From Alphaproteobacteria bacterium (GTDB lineage: Bacteria > Pseudomonadota > Alphaproteobacteria > Sphingomonadales > Kordiimonadaceae): a stretch of DNA of 64,000 nucleotides. The notes below the pieces were generated by a model, which was given only the letters and a program-made list of their open reading frames with translations, had not been told where the DNA came from and made no database searches. The translations under genes and the position numbers were made by a program. The DNA is taken from positions 54,268 through 118,267 of the forward strand of contig SBGU01000013.1 in the NCBI GenBank assembly GCA_006226495.1. The letters are read 5' to 3'. Positions within the stretch are counted from its first letter, which is position 1. The number at the start of each line of letters is the position of its first letter. This document shows positions 8,036 through 15,942 of this stretch, piece after piece.

Positions 8036-8458
8036 ATGTCAGCTCATCGCCCGGTTCTGGACGCCATCATCAATGCCTGGAAAGCGGGCGATACCGACAC
8101 GGTGCTCGGCCTGTTGCATGACGATGTGATCTATCATTTCCATGTCGGCACAGCGCCGCTCGTCGGCAAGGCGGCGGTCGAGACTTTCCTCGCCAAATTT
8201 GGGGCCGGCCAGACTGACATCAAATGGACCATTGTGCGCACCCTTGAAGCCGATGGCGCGCTGATGATCGAGGGTATCGACGATTATGTCGACGCCGACG
8301 GCATCCATGTGCGCATGCCCTATATGGGCGTGATGGAATTCGAGGACGGCAAGGTGAAATACTGGCGCGACTATTTCGACCGGGGTGTGCTGGTGGCCGC
8401 CAAGGAAAAACGCACCAACGCCGCCTGGGATGCGGTGATGGCCGACCTGACACGCTGA
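8036..8458 (+). CDS. limonene-1,2-epoxide hydrolase-like NTF2-fold protein (cytoplasmic)
   Basis: A 140-residue single-domain NTF2-like protein without signal peptide. It is related to the exported protein at 4688 and to the limonene-1,2-epoxide hydrolase/SnoaL group. The acidic elements are EGIDDY (residues 79-84) and YWRDYFD (109-115). Where the epoxide-hydrolase relay has Arg-x-Asp, this protein has Gly80-Ile-Asp82, so the arginine is missing and catalysis by the classic relay is doubtful. The start at 8036 has GGAAAGG seven bases upstream; an in-frame ATG at 8009 is possible. It is divergent from the CoA ligase gene, preceded by the CTGTTGCAT cluster, and convergent with the minus-strand operon. 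It could be an isomerase, hydratase or binding protein. Confidence 0.72.
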   Translation: MSAHRPVLDAIINAWKAGDTDTVLGLLHDDVIYHFHVGTAPLVGKAAVETFLAKFGAGQTDIKWTIVRTLEADGALMIEGIDDYVDADGIHVRMPYMGVMEFEDGKVKYWRDYFDRGVLVAAKEKRTNAAWDAVMADLTR

Positions 8459-8476
8459 AGTCCCGGTTTCGGGAAG

Positions 8477-8568
8477 CCCCCTCACCCTGACCCTCTCCCC
8501 TGAGGGGAGAGGGAAACGAAGGCTTGGCGCGCATGGCGAGCCTAGCCGCAGTCGGGTGAGGGGTTTTT
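8477..8568. repeat. large imperfect palindromic repeat, probable bidirectional terminator
   Basis: CCCCTCACCC at the left pairs with GGGTGAGGGG at the right. An inner CCCTCTCCCC-TGA-GGGGAGAGGG stem is followed by a further GC-rich arm, then TTTTT. This is a well-known type of intergenic palindrome in proteobacteria. It sits between convergent genes ending at 8458 and 8584. Confidence 0.7.
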
Positions 8569-8583
8569 GGGGGCCTTTCCCGT

Positions 8584-9111
8584 TCAGAATCTTGAATAGC
8601 TCAGATCGCCCTCGCCCCGCGCACCCAGGATCATGCGCGGGTCTTCGGGTTTGAAGAGACCCAGGCACCAGCCTTCGGCGGCGGGCATGTCGCGGTTCCA
8701 GTCGAACGCCATCTTGCGGTAGGCGATTTTCCAGTCGCCACCGCGGCGTTCGAACCGGTCGACGATGCGACCGCCCGTCAGGGTATCCCAGGGTTCACCG
8801 TCCTTCTCGAAGCGGGCGAAGGTGAACAAGTAACTTTCCACATAGGCAATGTCGGCGACCAGGTCGAGATCGATATGGATGTTGCAGACATAATGCGCCA
8901 TCGGGTGCTTGAGTTTTTTCACCCGCTCGGCCGCGCCGTCGGCATAGGGATGCGCGAGGCCGGTGTAGGTATTGCCATGTTCTTCCATGGCGTCTGCATG
9001 GTAGCAGGATTTGAGGAGCGGGCCGTCGCCCCGGTCGATCGCGCGGGCGTAATTATAGATCACGTCGCGGATATCCTGTTTGGCCAGCATGGTTTCGATC
9101 GTGTTTGCCAT
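8584..9111 (-). CDS. NTF2-like / SnoaL-type protein
   Basis: A 175-residue protein of the SnoaL-like, NTF2-fold group. The typical opening helix and motif IRDVIYNYARAIDRGD is followed by YHADAMEEHG and a beta-rich body ending FDWNRDMPAAEGW. Members include polyketide cyclases, dehydratases, and small subunits or relatives of ring-hydroxylating enzymes; many have no known reaction. It is the last gene of the minus-strand operon, 12 bases after the SDR stop, with GGAGG before its ATG. It is paralogous to the protein at 9858 (same YxRxxDRGD and YHADAxEDHG pattern), which suggests duplication or a heteromeric partner. The function here is unknown. Confidence 0.78.
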   Translation of the reverse strand: MANTIETMLAKQDIRDVIYNYARAIDRGDGPLLKSCYHADAMEEHGNTYTGLAHPYADGAAERVKKLKHPMAHYVCNIHIDLDLVADIAYVESYLFTFARFEKDGEPWDTLTGGRIVDRFERRGGDWKIAYRKMAFDWNRDMPAAEGWCLGLFKPEDPRMILGARGEGDLSYSRF

Positions 9112-9123
9112 TCTTCGCCTCCT

Positions 9124-9858
9124 TCAGCGCACGGATGCGGCCATGGCGTCGGCCAGGCCCCTGGGGTCGCGGTGCAGGGCGGCCCGCACTTCCATGGCGT
9201 GCGGGTCGGTGTCCATTTCCTCGATCCCGGCGCGGGCGGCGGCGATGCCGGCACGGGCGATGGCCTCGGGCGAGGATTTTTCACGCTGGATATGGGCCGC
9301 CATGCGGGTGTCGACCGAACCCACAATCAGCGCCGACACGGTGGTGCCCTGCCCCGCGAGCTCGGCCCGGATGCAGGTGGATGCCGCGCGCGACGCGAAC
9401 TTGGACGGGCTGTAACCGCCCATACCGGGCACCGCGACGATGCCGCCCGCCGACAGCACATTGACGATGGCGCCGCCGCCGTTTTTCTTCAGGACCGGCG
9501 CGAACGCCCGGCACATGGATACGACACCAAAATAGTTCACCTCCATTTCGGTGCGCATGGCATCCATGGTCGCCGCACCGATCAGGCGCTGGTTGACGAA
9601 GGCGCCGGCGTTATTGACCACCAGCGACACATCGGTGCATTTGGCGGCCGCGGCGGCCACCTGTTCGGGTTTGGTGACATCGAGTGCGATGGCGACCAGA
9701 TGTTCGGGGTCCGTGGCCACGATGGCCTTGCCGTCCTCAAGCGAGCGGCAGCCGATATAGACCTTCTTCGCGCCCGCCTTCACCAGTTCGGTGACAAAGC
9801 CGAGGCCGATACCCCGGTTGCCGCCGGTGACAATTGCCACACAGTCCTTGATGTCCAT
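9124..9858 (-). CDS. short-chain dehydrogenase/reductase
   Basis: A 244-residue classical SDR. It has the NAD(P)-binding TGGNRGIG (residues 11-18), NNAG, and the catalytic YSPSK tyrosine-lysine pair. It would oxidise or reduce a hydroxyl/keto group of a pathway intermediate in the cytoplasm. Its ATG overlaps the stop of the upstream NTF2-like gene by one base, so the two are translationally coupled. It is shorter than the second SDR of the operon (303 residues at 13799), and the two are not close copies. The substrate is not evident. Confidence 0.88.
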   Translation of the reverse strand: MDIKDCVAIVTGGNRGIGLGFVTELVKAGAKKVYIGCRSLEDGKAIVATDPEHLVAIALDVTKPEQVAAAAAKCTDVSLVVNNAGAFVNQRLIGAATMDAMRTEMEVNYFGVVSMCRAFAPVLKKNGGGAIVNVLSAGGIVAVPGMGGYSPSKFASRAASTCIRAELAGQGTTVSALIVGSVDTRMAAHIQREKSSPEAIARAGIAAARAGIEEMDTDPHAMEVRAALHRDPRGLADAMAASVR

Positions 9859-10403
9859 CAGTCCCTCCCCAGGCTGTAGTTATAGAGGATATCGTTCGGC
9901 ATCTTGCCGCCGCGGATCAGCACCGACGGGTCGGGCGCGATCATGCCCCGGCCCCAGGTTTCCCTGAGCGGCATTTCATGGTTCCATTCCCACGCCAGGC
10001 GGCGGTGGCTGATTTTCCACTGGCCGTCGCGTTTTTCGAACTTGTCAATGAGCCGCGCCATGGTGAGGCTGTCATACCCGTCCGCCGTGCCCTCGCCCCG
10101 GCGGGAGAAGGTCATGATGTAACATTCGCTGGTGGCGTGGCTGTCGTCCTCCAGCTCGATCAGCATGTTGGTGATGGCGTGGCTCATGCGCGGCGCGGTC
10201 GGCAGCACTTTCCGGAGCATGGCGATATAGTCGCTGGCTTTGCCGAGGAACGTGCCGCCATGGTCTTCGATGGCATCGGCGTGGTAGGCGCCGGCGATCA
10301 GGTCGGCATCACCCCGGTCGGCACCGCGGCAATAACGCACCAGCACCTCTTCGATGGCTTTTTTGTCCAAGAGTTCCTGGACGGCTTTTTCGTCAAGCGG
10401 CAT
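9858..10403 (-). CDS. NTF2-like / SnoaL-type protein
   Basis: A 181-residue SnoaL-like protein with the pattern VLVRYCRGADRGD then YHADAIEDHG, and a C-terminal WEWNHEMPLRETWGRG resembling the end of its paralogue at 8584. The gene overlaps the upstream DUF1295 gene by 11 bases and the downstream SDR gene by one base, so it is embedded in a strictly coupled operon. Two such proteins flanking an SDR suggest that they act on the same intermediate, perhaps as dehydratase, isomerase or cyclase, but no catalytic assignment is safe. Confidence 0.78.
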   Translation of the reverse strand: MPLDEKAVQELLDKKAIEEVLVRYCRGADRGDADLIAGAYHADAIEDHGGTFLGKASDYIAMLRKVLPTAPRMSHAITNMLIELEDDSHATSECYIMTFSRRGEGTADGYDSLTMARLIDKFEKRDGQWKISHRRLAWEWNHEMPLRETWGRGMIAPDPSVLIRGGKMPNDILYNYSLGRD

Positions 10404-11208
10404 CGCTCTGCCCTTTCTTCGGGAACCAGGGGATGAAGCTGCTGGTGCGCGCCAGATACGCCTCGTAACCCGGTTTCGAGCGGCTGAGCCGGCGTTCCAG
10501 AAGCGCGGCGCCCGACCATTTGACTAGGGTCCAGGTGAGCAGCAACGGACCGAAGACGGACCAGACACCGTTCGGTGCTTCAAGCGCCATCAGATACAGG
10601 CCCCAGAACACACAGGCATCGCCGAAATAGTTGGGATGGCGGGTATAGCGCCACAGGCCCCGGTCCATGACCTTGCCCTTGTTATCCGGGTTGCCGCGGA
10701 AGCGCGCCATCTGCCAGTCGCCGACACTTTCGAAGAAGAAACCGATGCCTGCCAGAACGGCGCCTGCGGTCGCGATATTGCCCACCGGCGTGCCCACGGG
10801 TGACGCCATCACGAACTGGACCGGCAGGGACACCACCCACAGCATGACACCCTGCAGCAGGAACACGTAGCGGAGGGTATAGAAAGGCACATTGCCCTTC
10901 ACCTTCGAGATCATGGCGACATAGCGCCCGTCCGGCCCGTCATGGCGCCAGCGCAGGAACAGGTACAGGGCGAGGCGGGTGCCCCAAAGCGCGGTGGCGA
11001 CAAGCGCAAGCCCACGCAATCCCGAGCCGCCGCCCGTGTACCAGTAGCCGAACACGGCCACCACCACGAAGCCCGCGGCCCAGAAACTGTCGATAAAGGA
11101 CACGTCGCCCAGTTTGATCGAGATCAGCCAGAGCGCGACCATGCAGCCGATCAGCACGGCAAATTCCGTGGCAAGCAACTGGGCCAGACTTACGGTTTCA
11201 AGAAACAT
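10393..11208 (-). CDS. DUF1295 membrane protein (steroid 5-alpha-reductase-like)
   Basis: A 271-residue polytopic membrane protein of the DUF1295 family, related to the C-terminal catalytic domain of steroid 5-alpha-reductases and isoprenylcysteine methyltransferases. About six hydrophobic helices are visible, and the family hallmark RGLWRYTRHPNYFGD lies near residue 190, with KPGYEAYLARTSSFIPWFP at the end. Relatives use NADPH to reduce a C=C bond next to a carbonyl, or transfer methyl groups. Within this operon an enone reduction at the membrane is plausible. GGAGG precedes the start. It is preceded by the carotenoid oxygenase gene in the same operon. Confidence 0.82.
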   Translation of the reverse strand: MFLETVSLAQLLATEFAVLIGCMVALWLISIKLGDVSFIDSFWAAGFVVVAVFGYWYTGGGSGLRGLALVATALWGTRLALYLFLRWRHDGPDGRYVAMISKVKGNVPFYTLRYVFLLQGVMLWVVSLPVQFVMASPVGTPVGNIATAGAVLAGIGFFFESVGDWQMARFRGNPDNKGKVMDRGLWRYTRHPNYFGDACVFWGLYLMALEAPNGVWSVFGPLLLTWTLVKWSGAALLERRLSRSKPGYEAYLARTSSFIPWFPKKGQSDAA

Positions 11209-11238
11209 TCATTCCCTCCCCAGGGTTCTAAAATTTGC

Positions 11239-12726
11239 TCAGGCGCGGCCGCCCGGATGCGCGATATCGCTGTCGTTGGCCCAGCAGGCGTGCGTGCCGC
11301 TTGAAATGCGGTGCGGCAGGATGATGCGGCACACGGGGCCGGCTTCGATATGCCGGGCATCCACAAGCACGCATTCCGACCGGTTTTCTTCCATGTCGAT
11401 GATGAAGCTTACGAGGTAACCGTCATCTTCGGATTTGGCATTCAGGCGCGGCACAAACGGCGCCTCGCTGCCGAAGCGGTTCTTGCCAAAATCCAGCGAC
11501 CAGCTTTGCCCGGTTTCCAGGTCGTGTTTCACCACGCCGGTGAACAGGAACCAGCCGGGTTTGGTGGTGGTGCTGTAGAGATAGCGCCCGCGTTTGCCGG
11601 CAATCTGCTGGTTGAAGCTGCCGAATTCGAGAATGCGGTCATCCAGCCGTTCTTCCTTGGTCGAACCGTCCTTCAGGTTGAAGCGCCAGCGGTGCAGCTT
11701 CGGCTTGAAGGAATGTTCATCCAGGAACGCCATCATCAGCCCCGCGCCCGGCGGCAGGCCCTCCAAGGGTTTCGGATAGGGTTCGTCCTGGAAATAGCCG
11801 TCGAACACGATCTCGTCGCCGTCTTCGTAGGCGTTCATCCAGTGCAGCACATAGGTCGGGTCGGCTTCGAACCATTTGATGTCTTCGGGGTTGCCGTAGC
11901 GCGGCAGGACCGCAAAGCGCGACGGGATATCCCGGAAGAACCGGCTGGTATGAAAACCATGTTTCAGGCCCTCAGGGTCCCAGAACAGCGGAAAATCACC
12001 GAGGATCGAATAGTTTTCAGTGAAGCCCATATCGTGCGGCAGGCGCGGGCCCGGCAGTTCAATGGGCACATAATGCTTGAGAATATTATCCGGCCCCACC
12101 ACGCCATAATGCATGAAGGGCGCCTTTTTCGAATAGTTGAAGAACAGCATCTCGCCCGTGGCTTCGTCCACCTTCGGGTGGGCGGAAATGCCTTCATCCG
12201 GCACCCAGGCTTCGGGGCCATATTGTTCGAGCGTATAGGGATCGAGCCGATAGCCTTCCCCGCACTGGTAGAAGGTGGACATGACCTTGCCGGCATGGAT
12301 GACCACGTCGGTCGAAGACGAATCCTTGAGGGCCCCTTGCGCGCCCCAGCCGGGCCTGAGCGACTTGGCCGGGTTTTCGGCAATGCCGGCCCACAAGGGG
12401 CCACCGGCTTCGGCTTCGGCCAGGAACCCTTCGGTGCGCACAAAGCGATTGCGATACTGGGCCTTGCCGTCGGCAAAATGCATCATATGCAACATGCCGT
12501 CGCCATCGAACGGATGATATTTGCCGATGGCTTCATGCACCGGGTTTTCGCTGTTGCGCACATAAACACCGGCAATATCGGTCGGGATATCGCCGATCAC
12601 CTGCGGGTCGCCGTTTTTGAAATCGGCGTCATATTCGGTGTAGATCGGCGTCCAGGCGCCATTCCGGTACGGATGGTCGTTTGGCCCGAGGGTGCTGCGC
12701 ACCGTGTTGACGAGGGTGGCGGTCAT
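11239..12726 (-). CDS. carotenoid/lignostilbene cleavage oxygenase
   Basis: A 495-residue member of the carotenoid cleavage oxygenase family (RPE65/lignostilbene dioxygenase type), non-haem Fe(II) enzymes that split a C=C bond with O2 to give two carbonyls. The four iron-binding histidines of the seven-bladed propeller are recognisable as H183 (ISAHPK), H231 (LPHDMGF), H295 (VLHWMNAYE) and H479 (SGTHACW). The N-terminal N-P-x-F/H region (RNSENPVHEAIGKYHPFDGDGM) is also typical. GGAGGA precedes the ATG. Next to two CoA ligases and a feruloyl-CoA-synthase-like enzyme, a stilbenoid, phenylpropanoid dimer or apocarotenoid substrate is plausible. The sequence alone does not choose between them. 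Confidence 0.9.
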   Translation of the reverse strand: MTATLVNTVRSTLGPNDHPYRNGAWTPIYTEYDADFKNGDPQVIGDIPTDIAGVYVRNSENPVHEAIGKYHPFDGDGMLHMMHFADGKAQYRNRFVRTEGFLAEAEAGGPLWAGIAENPAKSLRPGWGAQGALKDSSSTDVVIHAGKVMSTFYQCGEGYRLDPYTLEQYGPEAWVPDEGISAHPKVDEATGEMLFFNYSKKAPFMHYGVVGPDNILKHYVPIELPGPRLPHDMGFTENYSILGDFPLFWDPEGLKHGFHTSRFFRDIPSRFAVLPRYGNPEDIKWFEADPTYVLHWMNAYEDGDEIVFDGYFQDEPYPKPLEGLPPGAGLMMAFLDEHSFKPKLHRWRFNLKDGSTKEERLDDRILEFGSFNQQIAGKRGRYLYSTTTKPGWFLFTGVVKHDLETGQSWSLDFGKNRFGSEAPFVPRLNAKSEDDGYLVSFIIDMEENRSECVLVDARHIEAGPVCRIILPHRISSGTHACWANDSDIAHPGGRA

Positions 12727-12746
12727 TCATTCCTCCATCTGGCAGA

Positions 12747-13802
12747 TCAGGACGCGGGCCGGAACACGGGCGATGACGGCATCAGCATCAGGCCCGGGGG
12801 CGCGGCAACAAGCGCGGGGATCGAGTTGAGCACGGAACCGGCAACACCATATTGCTCAGGCCCGGTTTTGAAGGGATCGTCCGCGCGGCGGCTGAGGTCG
12901 ATGCGCAGGTCCATCGTCGGGTCGCCTTCGATGCGGACGGTCCAGATCGGATAATCGGGCGACGGCAGGTGCGCCGTCTCCATGATCCAGTCGATAGTCA
13001 GGGTGAAAAAGCGTTCGCCGGCGACGATGCCATGCCAGCACCAGGCCGTGTGGCTGATGGTGCCCTTGGCAATAGTGCCCGCCGCCATCGAAATGTCGGT
13101 GGTGGCCGGCAGCATGCTGTGGTCGGTCTCTACCCGGTCGAGGGTGAAACCAAGGCGCGCCAAGATGGAGGCCACAACCTCCGAATACAGGCCGTTCAGC
13201 AGTTCGGCGGGTGCCCAGTCGGGATCGTTGGGGTTGATGCGCCCGGGTTCGGCACCAAACCCCAGCATGTCGAACACATAAGGCGCGCTGCGCATTTCGG
13301 TGCAATCGACCACCTCGCGCACGCGGATGCCATCGAGCCGCGTGCAGATGCCGCTGGCTGCCGCCGCGATACGTTCGACAATGAAACCCGGGTTCAGGCC
13401 ACCGCCCAGAAGAGTCGAGCCACCGGCCTTGCAGGCGTCCTCGAACTTGGCGGCATGGGCCGCGCCCCAATGGGTGGGGTAACTGTGGCCATTGATGCTG
13501 ATGACATTCTTGCCGGACGCCAGCAGCGCACAGATGGTATCGTCATGGCTGGCATAGGGCGGTTGCAGCATGGCGGCAAAGATCACCACATCGGCTTCCA
13601 GCGCCAGAATTTCGTCCATGTCGCGGGTGGCCAGCACACCGGTTTTGCCCCGGTGCGCAATGTCGCCCGCATCCACCCCGGCCTTTTTGGGATTATAGAC
13701 ATAAAGGCCCACGAGGTCGAAATCAGGATGGTCGATCACCGCGCGCAGGCAGGTCTTGCCCATGGCACCCGTCGCCCACTGGATGACGCGGATTTTCCTC
13801 AT
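12747..13802 (-). CDS. NAD(P)-binding dehydrogenase, 2,4-diaminopentanoate dehydrogenase-like family
   Basis: A 351-residue protein with an N-terminal Rossmann domain of the dihydrodipicolinate-reductase type (RVIQWATGAMGK) and a C-terminal domain like that of 2,4-diaminopentanoate dehydrogenase. Homologues of this kind are common in CoA-linked catabolic clusters of sphingomonads and actinobacteria, where they are annotated as amine dehydrogenase-family proteins without proven substrates. Its start overlaps the stop of the upstream SDR gene (ATGA). It probably oxidises or reduces a pathway intermediate with NAD(P)(H). No amino-acid context is present, so the diaminopentanoate name should not be taken literally. 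Confidence 0.78.
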   Translation of the reverse strand: MRKIRVIQWATGAMGKTCLRAVIDHPDFDLVGLYVYNPKKAGVDAGDIAHRGKTGVLATRDMDEILALEADVVIFAAMLQPPYASHDDTICALLASGKNVISINGHSYPTHWGAAHAAKFEDACKAGGSTLLGGGLNPGFIVERIAAAASGICTRLDGIRVREVVDCTEMRSAPYVFDMLGFGAEPGRINPNDPDWAPAELLNGLYSEVVASILARLGFTLDRVETDHSMLPATTDISMAAGTIAKGTISHTAWCWHGIVAGERFFTLTIDWIMETAHLPSPDYPIWTVRIEGDPTMDLRIDLSRRADDPFKTGPEQYGVAGSVLNSIPALVAAPPGLMLMPSSPVFRPAS

Positions 13803-14710
13803 GCCACCTGCCCCCGTGCGGCCTGAAGCCGGGTTACAAGGTCCATGAAGGCGGCTTCGGCGCCCGGAAAACCGGTGCCGTCCGCCATATCGCCCGCCGT
13901 GGCGGCGTTGGCGGCCAGCCAGGCCACCGGGTCCTGCCCGTCAGCCGGCAGCGCGGCGCCGATGCCTTCCTCCATGCGCGCCCGGCGCACATAGCCGCCA
14001 CCCGCGACCCATATCTGGCCGGTGGCCGTGCAGTCAGACGACATCAGCCAGCTTGCGACCGGCGCGACAAAATCGGGGTTCATGTCCGGCCCGCTGTCGC
14101 CCAGGCCCGTGGTCATCTGGGTTTCGGCATAGGGCACCAGAATGTTCACACCGATGCCATCGCGTTTCAGTTCCGCCGCCAGGGTCAGCGCATAGGCGAC
14201 CATGGCACCCTTCGAGGCCGCATAGGGCGCGCGCCCGCGCACACCATAAAGCCCGGCGGTGGACGCAACAAACAACAGCCGCCCGGCGGGCGAGGCCTTC
14301 AGGTACGGCAAGGCCCGCATGGCAATGGCTGCGGCAGAGAAAAAGTTCGTTTCAAAAACAGACCTAAGGTCGGTCATGACACTGTCCGCCACCTTGGCGG
14401 CGGGGCCGGTGATGCCGGCATTCAGGATCAGGCCATCGATGGCACCAAACGCCCTGTCCGCCGAGGCCACCAGGGTTTCCCCCACATCGGGCGAGAGCAT
14501 ATCGCTATGGTCCGCGACCGCCTCGCCACCGGCCGAAACGATCTCTGACACCACGGATTCTGCGGTACTGGGCACACCGGCATGGGTGCGGTTATTGACC
14601 GTGACACGGTTGCCGCGTGCCGCCAGGTCCAGCGCGAAGGCGCGGCCAAGGCCCTTCCCGGCCCCGGTGACAACAATGCTGCGGCGCATGTCGGACGCAT
14701 TTTCAGACAT
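13799..14710 (-). CDS. short-chain dehydrogenase/reductase
   Basis: A 303-residue SDR, the first gene of the minus-strand operon. It has TGAGKGLGRAF near the N-terminus, LNAGITG, STAGLYG and the catalytic YAASKGAM. A C-terminal extension of about 50 residues is similar to that of hydroxyacyl-CoA or 17-beta-hydroxysteroid dehydrogenases of the MFE-2 type. It would use NAD(P) to interconvert a hydroxy- and keto-acyl group. GGGAG precedes the ATG. The operon's promoter should lie in the 76 bases before it, which carry copy C of the shared motif. Confidence 0.87.
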   Translation of the reverse strand: MSENASDMRRSIVVTGAGKGLGRAFALDLAARGNRVTVNNRTHAGVPSTAESVVSEIVSAGGEAVADHSDMLSPDVGETLVASADRAFGAIDGLILNAGITGPAAKVADSVMTDLRSVFETNFFSAAAIAMRALPYLKASPAGRLLFVASTAGLYGVRGRAPYAASKGAMVAYALTLAAELKRDGIGVNILVPYAETQMTTGLGDSGPDMNPDFVAPVASWLMSSDCTATGQIWVAGGGYVRRARMEEGIGAALPADGQDPVAWLAANAATAGDMADGTGFPGAEAAFMDLVTRLQAARGQVA

Positions 14711-14749
14711 ACCAGGCTCCCCTTTCCAGAAAGGACCCTAGCATTGTTA

Positions 14750-14768
14750 GTATGTTTTTGAAAGTTAC
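14750..14768 (+). promoter_or_regulatory. shared 19-nt motif, copy C (seven-gene operon)
   Basis: Reads GTATGTTTTTGAAAGTTAC. It sits 40-58 bases upstream of the first SDR gene and downstream of the HxlR regulator stop. Confidence 0.6.
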
Positions 14769-14786
14769 TTTTTACAGGCCGTCAAA

Positions 14787-15740
14787 TCAGGCCGGTTCGG
14801 GCACCTGCTGGCGGGCTTCGACCAGGGTATAATCCACATCGTCCGGGCTGATGACACCGCCACAATGGGAACAATTGACCGTCGGGGTCAGTTCATGCCC
14901 GCACAGTTTATGATTCAAAAGCAAAGGCGGCCCTTCGGGCGAGGCATACCATTTGTCGCCCCATTGCAAGAGCATCAGGAGCACGGGATAATAGTCCCAA
15001 CCCTTTTCGGTGAGGCGATATTCATACCGTTTTGGCGCGTCCTGATAGGCGTGGGTGAACAGGAAGCCGGTTTCCACCAACTGGTTCAGCCGGTCCGACA
15101 GGATGTTGGTGGCGATGCCGGTATCCTTGCGGATTTCATCAAACTTGCGCAGGCGCGTGAACACGGACCTGAGGATCAGGCCGGCCCAGCGGTCGCCGGT
15201 CACCAGCGCGATTTCATGGAACAGGCTGGTGCGTTCGCCTGCGGCCTGCCGGCCTTCGCCCTGGCGGCGCCGGCTGTAGCTGGGCGCCATCCAGCCCACC
15301 CCGGGGCCTTCCTGCCAGGTGACGTCCCGCGCGAAGATTTCCTTCTCGCAGTCACCACAGCTCGGGATCGGGTCGAACTCGTGCCCGCAGGTGCGGTGGG
15401 TCAGCTTGACGCTGGTTTTGGCCTGGTCCGCGCTCCATTTCTTTTCCCAGCGCAGCATCATCAGCGCGGTCCAGTAAAGCTCGCGGCACTTTTCGGTCAT
15501 GCGATATTCATAGCGTTTCGGCGTATCGGTATAGGCCACCTTCACCAGAAGGCCGTTGGCGACAAGCTGTTTCAGCCGCCCGCTCAGAAGCGCCTTCAGC
15601 ATATCTGTCCGGCCCTGGATTTCGCTGAAACGCCGGGCGCCCTGCCAGATCGATTCGAGGATCAGAAGGGTCGCAAAGTCGCCCACCACGCCCAAAGCGC
15701 GCCAGATCGAACATGTACGAATGAATTTCGTTTCCGCCAC
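14787..15740 (-). CDS. tandem-duplicated HxlR-type transcriptional regulator with two zinc-knuckle tails
   Basis: A 317-residue regulator made of two HxlR winged-helix halves in one chain. Each half has the family pattern (CSIWRALGVVGDFATLLILES and ALVTGDRWAGLILRSVF, then KRYEYR(M/L)TEK). Each ends with a possible zinc site: TCGHEFDPIPSCGDC in the first and LCGHELTPTVNCSHC in the second. HxlR proteins normally act as homodimers of about 110-150 residues, so this is a covalent pseudo-dimer. The GTG at 15740 is chosen because it begins just before the conserved helix; upstream in-frame ATGs would add about 75 residues with no family match. It lies 76 bases before the seven-gene operon and is divergent from the CoA ligase gene. 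It is the best candidate for the regulator of the shared motif. Confidence 0.82.
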   Translation of the reverse strand: MAETKFIRTCSIWRALGVVGDFATLLILESIWQGARRFSEIQGRTDMLKALLSGRLKQLVANGLLVKVAYTDTPKRYEYRMTEKCRELYWTALMMLRWEKKWSADQAKTSVKLTHRTCGHEFDPIPSCGDCEKEIFARDVTWQEGPGVGWMAPSYSRRRQGEGRQAAGERTSLFHEIALVTGDRWAGLILRSVFTRLRKFDEIRKDTGIATNILSDRLNQLVETGFLFTHAYQDAPKRYEYRLTEKGWDYYPVLLMLLQWGDKWYASPEGPPLLLNHKLCGHELTPTVNCSHCGGVISPDDVDYTLVEARQQVPEPA

Positions 15741-15900
15741 AAAGCACCCCGTTTTTATATATGTCCCGGCAAAACACCAGCCGTGTCCCCATTCCCCGAT
15801 AATACCGATATTCACCGGATAGTCTAGGGCGGCGGCGGTTTTGCCGCACCCGGACGCGGTTTCAAGTGCCATATTGACATTTGGCCCCGCCTCATCAATG

Positions 15901-15919
15901 GTATCGTTATGCAAGTCAT
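15901..15919 (+). promoter_or_regulatory. shared 19-nt motif, copy D (CoA ligase)
   Basis: Reads GTATCGTTATGCAAGTCAT, 24-42 bases upstream of the ligase ATG. A TTGACA hexamer at 15874-15879 lies about 20 bases before it, so the motif would cover the -10/start region. Confidence 0.5.
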
Positions 15920-15942
15920 AAATCGCATGGGAGGGGAAGGAT

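Noticed and set aside
12747..13802. Gene as dihydrodipicolinate reductase (dapB)
   Set aside because: Only the N-terminal Rossmann start is DapB-like. The C-terminal domain and length (351 residues) fit the diaminopentanoate-dehydrogenase-like group, and no lysine genes are nearby.
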